Positions 60,149 to 64,000 of a stretch of 64,000 nucleotides of DNA are shown here, piece after piece. Below the pieces are notes generated by a model. The model was not told where the DNA came from, made no database searches, and was given only the letters and a program-made list of their open reading frames with translations. This DNA is from BQJU01 sp965229635 (GTDB lineage Bacteria; Bacteroidota; Bacteroidia; Chitinophagales; Saprospiraceae), in NCBI GenBank assembly GCA_965229635.1, contig OZ245894.1, forward strand, positions 4,650,001-4,714,000, read 5' to 3'. The position numbers and the translations under genes are program-made. Each line of letters starts with the position of its first letter. Positions within the stretch are counted from its first letter, which is position 1.

Positions 60149-62800
60149 TTACCTGGCAAAACGGTAGGTTGTTTTTATCAAAAAAACGTTTCTCGCCTTT
60201 TTATTAAAGAGGTTTTGTGAAAAACTGTCCCACAAACCGGTGGAGGGGTCGTCCAGTTCGGTTGTACTTCTGGTCCAAACCAGATAAAGTTCTGATCCGG
60301 GGATATACTCCCAACGCGCCACCAGATTGGACCGGAATTGGAAGAAGTTAAAATCCGGGTTGTTCAGGATGATATCCGTTGTGCCATCGCCATCATCATC
60401 AATTAAATAAGCTGATTCCGTTTCATCAAATTCAATTTGTGAATCGGGATAAGCGTAGTGTCGATCCCAGAATTGCTTTGCCAACGGCATATCTGTCACC
60501 CGTTTGAAGCCGCGATAGGTGCCTTTCGAAATGAAGGGTTGACCGTAGAATTGCAGCGTAAAATCGGGTGTGATGTTGTAATTGAGCCGAAGGGTCATAC
60601 TCAGCGTCTGCTGGTCTACCTCTGCTTCCAGGTAACGCAATTTGCCATTAACCTCTTCCTGGCTTACGTACTGGTCGAGGCGCTGAAAACGGTTGAAGCC
60701 AGGTGACAGCGAGATTTGCATGGCATTGCTGGGCTGAATTTCAAAGGAAACACTATAATCCTGTGCCCGCACGATATTATCTACCGCTCGCCCGTGAAAG
60801 GTATTAAAATAAACGACCATCTTTTTCCGGCTATCCGTGCTAAGATAGGCAAACATGCCGCCCCCATTCGGCCGTCTTAATGCCGGGCCTCCCCGCAGCG
60901 CATTTTTGGAAATATCTAATCCCTCCAGTGTAAGACCAGCTCCCATGCCCCAAAAGTTCTTGAATGATGCATGGGCATTGGTATTGACTGCCCGGTACAG
61001 GTTTTGCCCCGAAAAATCCCATCTTCCCCAGTGGTTGTAATTGACCCGCAAGCTCCGGAAAATGGAAAAAGGTTGGGTCCAGCGACGACCACCCCAAAAG
61101 AAGTGGTTGACTTCATCAGTGTTGAGTAGAAACCCCACATCATTAAGCTCTAATTCAGGCGAACGCCAGGTGGCTCCTGCTTCGAAAGTCCATTTGCCGC
61201 CATTTTTACCTAATTTAAAGGTTCCTCCAGTGCCCAATAGTGAAGTGGCTGTGGAGTCGATCTTCAGGTGATCCGCATCGGGTCGCTGAAAAAGGTGTTC
61301 AAAGGCCGTTTGGGTTTGCAGAATCGCCTCCTCAGTGCCGGCTACCTGACTGGCAATAAGATTCCCTTGTATATACCAGGTGCGATTTTTCCAACGGTGT
61401 AGAAAATCAACACCTCCGGAGTAGGCTGAGCGGTGCAGGGACTCCAGGCTTGCATCTTTAATGTCGCGATTGACGGCCGTGAAGATTCCGCCGATGACCG
61501 TGTTTCCACCCGAAAAGTCTTGTTGGAGGCGCCCCACAAAGAAATTGGTCAATGGTTCAACGGGAGCTTTTTCCCGATTCCCCCTATTGTCAATCCGGGC
61601 CATTTCGCGTTCCGTTACCGTTTCCAGGATGCCAATGGACAATCCCTTGCTGGTCTTGCCGCTGAATTTTGCCGCTCCCAGTATGGTGGTGTTTTCCGGT
61701 TGATCAACGAAGTATTGATTCTCGGAATCAGTGGAGATAGATCGGTGTGGTGCTCCACCAATTCGACGGGAGTAAAAGAGCAGATCATTATCGTAATTAC
61801 CTCCGGCCTGAGAACCGGTGAGCCGGTAGTCAAAGATATTTCGATTTTCTATAAAGAAGGGACGTCTTTCGCTAAAAAAAATCTGGAAGCCATCCAATGT
61901 CAGGGCACTGGGGTCAGCCTCTACCTGTCCAAAATCCGGGTTAATGGTGAAATCGAGGGTCAGGTCATTGGTAACGCCTACTTTACCATCTACCCCACCG
62001 GTGAGTCGCCAGTCTGACCCTGTAGCGAAGGGATTGCCTTCCTGCTTTTCAAAAGTGGCTACTTGACCAACAATGTAGGGTTGGATTTCCAGCTGCCGCT
62101 GAGGTTCAATGCCTTCTATCCCGTGCAGTTCACCAAAACGGCTTACCCAGGCAGCATCATTGCGGTGTATGGGTTGCCAGGTGGAGCGCTCCTCCATGCG
62201 AAAGTCCCGACGGGTAGACTGAATGCCCCACACCTGCTTTTCATCCTTGCCAAAACGCAATTGCGTAAGCGGTATCTTTACTTCGGCGGTCCACCCCAGA
62301 GAATCCTGATGAGTTTTCGCATACCAGATTGGGTTCCAGTTGGTATCCCAATTATTGCCGTCATTTGAAATGAATTCATCTCCCTTAACACCGGAGGCCG
62401 AAATGGTAAAAGAAAAAGCCGTTCGCAAATCGTGATAGCTATCAATATTGATCTCTACCCAATCACCGGGAAAGCCATCTCGTCTGGACATTCGTTTGAC
62501 AATTTTGTCGGGTTCTTCGTCAAAGCACCTGAAGCCAATGTAAAGGTTCTTTTCGTCATAAAGGATTTTAAAAGTGGTTTCCTGGGAAGGGGTTTCTCCT
62601 TGATGTGGATCCCATTGTAAGTACTCGCCGGTCCAGTCTACCTGATCCCAGCAGGCTTCATCCAATTGGCCATCAATGTTGGGCGGTTCACCGGCTAATT
62701 TTTGGGTTTGATAAGTTTTTTTCGGGAAGGGAACAATGGTTTCTTGCGCGAAGAGTTGGGCACTCAGCAGCAGCCAGAGTAATAGTGTGCAATATTTCAT
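60149..62800 (-). CDS. DUF5916 / CBM9-like outer-membrane protein
   Basis: 883 residues. Signal peptide 1-18 (LLLSAQLFAQ). The N-terminal about 210 residues are a CBM9-like domain: PPNIDGQLDEACWDQVDWTGEYLQWDPHQG, YDEKNLYIGFRCFD, WVEINIDSYHD and WTAEVKIPLTQLRF. The rest is a DUF5916 beta-barrel-like region with repeated aromatic strands, ending FLIKTTYRFAR. Common in Bacteroidota, often near peptidase or glycan genes; function unknown, probably outer membrane. Confidence 0.85.
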   Translation of the reverse strand: MKYCTLLLWLLLSAQLFAQETIVPFPKKTYQTQKLAGEPPNIDGQLDEACWDQVDWTGEYLQWDPHQGETPSQETTFKILYDEKNLYIGFRCFDEEPDKIVKRMSRRDGFPGDWVEINIDSYHDLRTAFSFTISASGVKGDEFISNDGNNWDTNWNPIWYAKTHQDSLGWTAEVKIPLTQLRFGKDEKQVWGIQSTRRDFRMEERSTWQPIHRNDAAWVSRFGELHGIEGIEPQRQLEIQPYIVGQVATFEKQEGNPFATGSDWRLTGGVDGKVGVTNDLTLDFTINPDFGQVEADPSALTLDGFQIFFSERRPFFIENRNIFDYRLTGSQAGGNYDNDLLFYSRRIGGAPHRSISTDSENQYFVDQPENTTILGAAKFSGKTSKGLSIGILETVTEREMARIDNRGNREKAPVEPLTNFFVGRLQQDFSGGNTVIGGIFTAVNRDIKDASLESLHRSAYSGGVDFLHRWKNRTWYIQGNLIASQVAGTEEAILQTQTAFEHLFQRPDADHLKIDSTATSLLGTGGTFKLGKNGGKWTFEAGATWRSPELELNDVGFLLNTDEVNHFFWGGRRWTQPFSIFRSLRVNYNHWGRWDFSGQNLYRAVNTNAHASFKNFWGMGAGLTLEGLDISKNALRGGPALRRPNGGGMFAYLSTDSRKKMVVYFNTFHGRAVDNIVRAQDYSVSFEIQPSNAMQISLSPGFNRFQRLDQYVSQEEVNGKLRYLEAEVDQQTLSMTLRLNYNITPDFTLQFYGQPFISKGTYRGFKRVTDMPLAKQFWDRHYAYPDSQIEFDETESAYLIDDDGDGTTDIILNNPDFNFFQFRSNLVARWEYIPGSELYLVWTRSTTELDDPSTGLWDSFSQNLFNKKARNVFLIKTTYRFAR

Positions 62801-62896
62801 TTTAAGTCGGGTCTATTTTTCTGCAAGTTATAAAAATCTGACCTTTCTTGCTATATGATGCAAAAATGGACCCTACCCACCTATGTGTGCTACAGG

Positions 62897-63943
62897 TTAA
62901 CCTGGCATTTTTTCAAGTTTGTTTTTATTTTTTATGCGAATGGCCCCATTTTTTATGTCGATATATCCGTCCCTGCGGAATTCCGTCAACATGCGAATCA
63001 CACACTCCTTGGCAGTGCCGACCATACGCGCCAGGTCATCACGGAGTATAACGATTTCTTTATTTTGAAGCTCATTTTCCTGGAGTTGCAACAATGCCGA
63101 GGCAACGCGCTTGCGAATGGAATCGTAGGCCAAGTGCAGAAGTTGTTCTTCCTTCTCCACCACATTATTAGCCAATATCTTGATCAGGTGAGAGGATACA
63201 TCCCTATTGGCCTGGATGAGTTGGAAAAAGCTCTCTTTGGGAATCAGGCTGATTTCGCTGTCTTCCAGGGCTTCGGCAGCATAGTTGTAGCTGCCACCCT
63301 GTAACAGTGCGGTGTATCCCAAGAATTCTCCGGGTTTGCAGATGTGGATGATAAATTCCTTGCCAAACTCATTACTTTTAAACAGTTTTACCTTCCCACT
63401 CTTCACAAAATAAAGGAAGCGAGGATAGTCCTTTTCCGAAAACAGCAGTTCCCTGGATTTATAAACCTTATTGTGGTGGTCGTCACCCAGATTGCGAAGC
63501 TCTTCGTAACCCCGTACTTCACTGACAAAGGCGGTCCAGCTTTCCGGCGTTCCGTTGAAAGAGTTTTTCAGCCGTTGACTTTTTTCAATTCTCGTTGAAA
63601 TGATTTTCAGAAGATCATCTTTGTAAAAAGGCTTGGTGAGGTAGTCGTCAGCCCCAAGGTTCATGCCTCTTCTAAAATCTTCTTTATCCGACTTGGCGGT
63701 CAGAAAGACGAAAGGAATATCGGCTGTTTGCGGCCGTTTTTGCAGGATGTTCAAAACGCCAAAGCCGTCCAGTTCGGGCATCATTACATCGCAGATAATG
63801 AGGTCTGGCACTTCCTCAAGGGCAACTTTTACCCCTACCTTTCCATTTTCAGCGGTGAGGGGACGATATCCATATAGTTCAAGAATTTCGGCCAGATTTT
63901 CTCTTACATCAGGGTTGTCTTCAATGATGAGTATCTTTTGCAT
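62897..63943 (-). CDS. response-regulator/Crp fusion transcription factor
   Basis: 348 residues from MQKILIIEDNPDV (63943). Receiver domain about 1-120 with phosphoacceptor Asp52 (IICDVMMPELDGFG) and LTKPF; cyclic-nucleotide-binding-like domain about 145-270 (KSGKVKLFKSNEFGKEFIIHICKPGEFLGY); C-terminal Crp HTH about 280-345 (DLARMVGTAKECVIRMLTEFRRDGYI). A phosphorylation-gated Crp/Fnr-type regulator; no cysteines for an Fe-S cluster at the N-terminus. Its kinase is not in the window. Confidence 0.9.
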   Translation of the reverse strand: MQKILIIEDNPDVRENLAEILELYGYRPLTAENGKVGVKVALEEVPDLIICDVMMPELDGFGVLNILQKRPQTADIPFVFLTAKSDKEDFRRGMNLGADDYLTKPFYKDDLLKIISTRIEKSQRLKNSFNGTPESWTAFVSEVRGYEELRNLGDDHHNKVYKSRELLFSEKDYPRFLYFVKSGKVKLFKSNEFGKEFIIHICKPGEFLGYTALLQGGSYNYAAEALEDSEISLIPKESFFQLIQANRDVSSHLIKILANNVVEKEEQLLHLAYDSIRKRVASALLQLQENELQNKEIVILRDDLARMVGTAKECVIRMLTEFRRDGYIDIKNGAIRIKNKNKLEKMPG

Positions 63944-64000
63944 GATCATCAATTTTGGAATATCAGGTAAAAGGACACTGATTAAAGAACAAATTAACGC

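Overview
The window reads as a chromosome segment of a Bacteroidota bacterium, probably Saprospiraceae or Lewinella-like. Supporting this are a Por/type IX C-terminal sorting domain, signal peptides ending in AQ, lipoproteins of the short FxxxC type, promoters of the TTG-N19/20-TAnnTTTG kind, a two-component-propeller (Reg_prop) regulator and a DUF5916 protein. The assignment is inference from gene content; no 16S or core marker set is present.

Bases 1 to about 21.1 kb are the right-hand part of an integrated phage-like element whose left end lies outside the window. It starts with late-type genes (two small single-span membrane proteins, three beta-rich fibre/spike proteins sharing swapped modules, a holin-like cluster, a zinc-ribbon protein; 1-6.35 kb). 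Next comes a 1.75 kb non-coding stretch full of hairpins, then cargo (an esterase and an AT-rich block with an HNH nuclease, unknown proteins and an AbiV-type abortive-infection protein; 8.1-12.5 kb). A CI-like repressor faces a rightward early operon (13.36-19.46 kb) with a probable replication protein, a run of small membrane and DNA-binding proteins and a PAPS-reductase-like enzyme. A large serine recombinase ends the element. Inside the early operon three dense families of short DNA motifs lie within coding sequence (TTTCCTTTAAGGAAA palindromes, CTACGCAA iterons, 27 GGACA pentamers) and look like an origin or partition region. The recombinase frame runs straight into a host tRNA-Leu(UAA), which is itself split by a group I intron that encodes an HNH endonuclease.

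From 21.9 to 34 kb is ordinary chromosome: tRNA-Gly, a truncated protease flanked by an intergenic repeat, an SRPBCC protein, a GH95 glycosidase, GlsB/YeaQ, RsgA, a POT peptide transporter, a TetR-controlled hydrolase, and two adjacent genes each broken by a frameshift.

From 35 to 50 kb is a probable beta-1,3-glucan (laminarin-type) utilisation region: two outer-membrane barrel proteins with two carbohydrate-binding-like lipoproteins, a TIM-barrel glycosidase, a Reg_prop/HTH regulator, a GH16 laminarinase, a secreted repeat protein carrying an internal nonsense codon, and a sugar MFS permease. No SusC/SusD pair is present. A motif CTACATCA, arranged as two pairs with 11 bp spacing, occurs in both divergent promoter regions flanking the regulator and is a strong candidate for its operator.

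From 50 to 64 kb: a cold-shock protein, two PLP racemases, an Na+/solute symporter and a GNAT acetyltransferase in one block; MarR, a DEDDh exonuclease, a CNMP-CBS-DUF294 protein, a CBS protein, a DUF5916 protein and a REC-Crp fusion regulator. Two families of miniature inverted-repeat elements lie between these genes.
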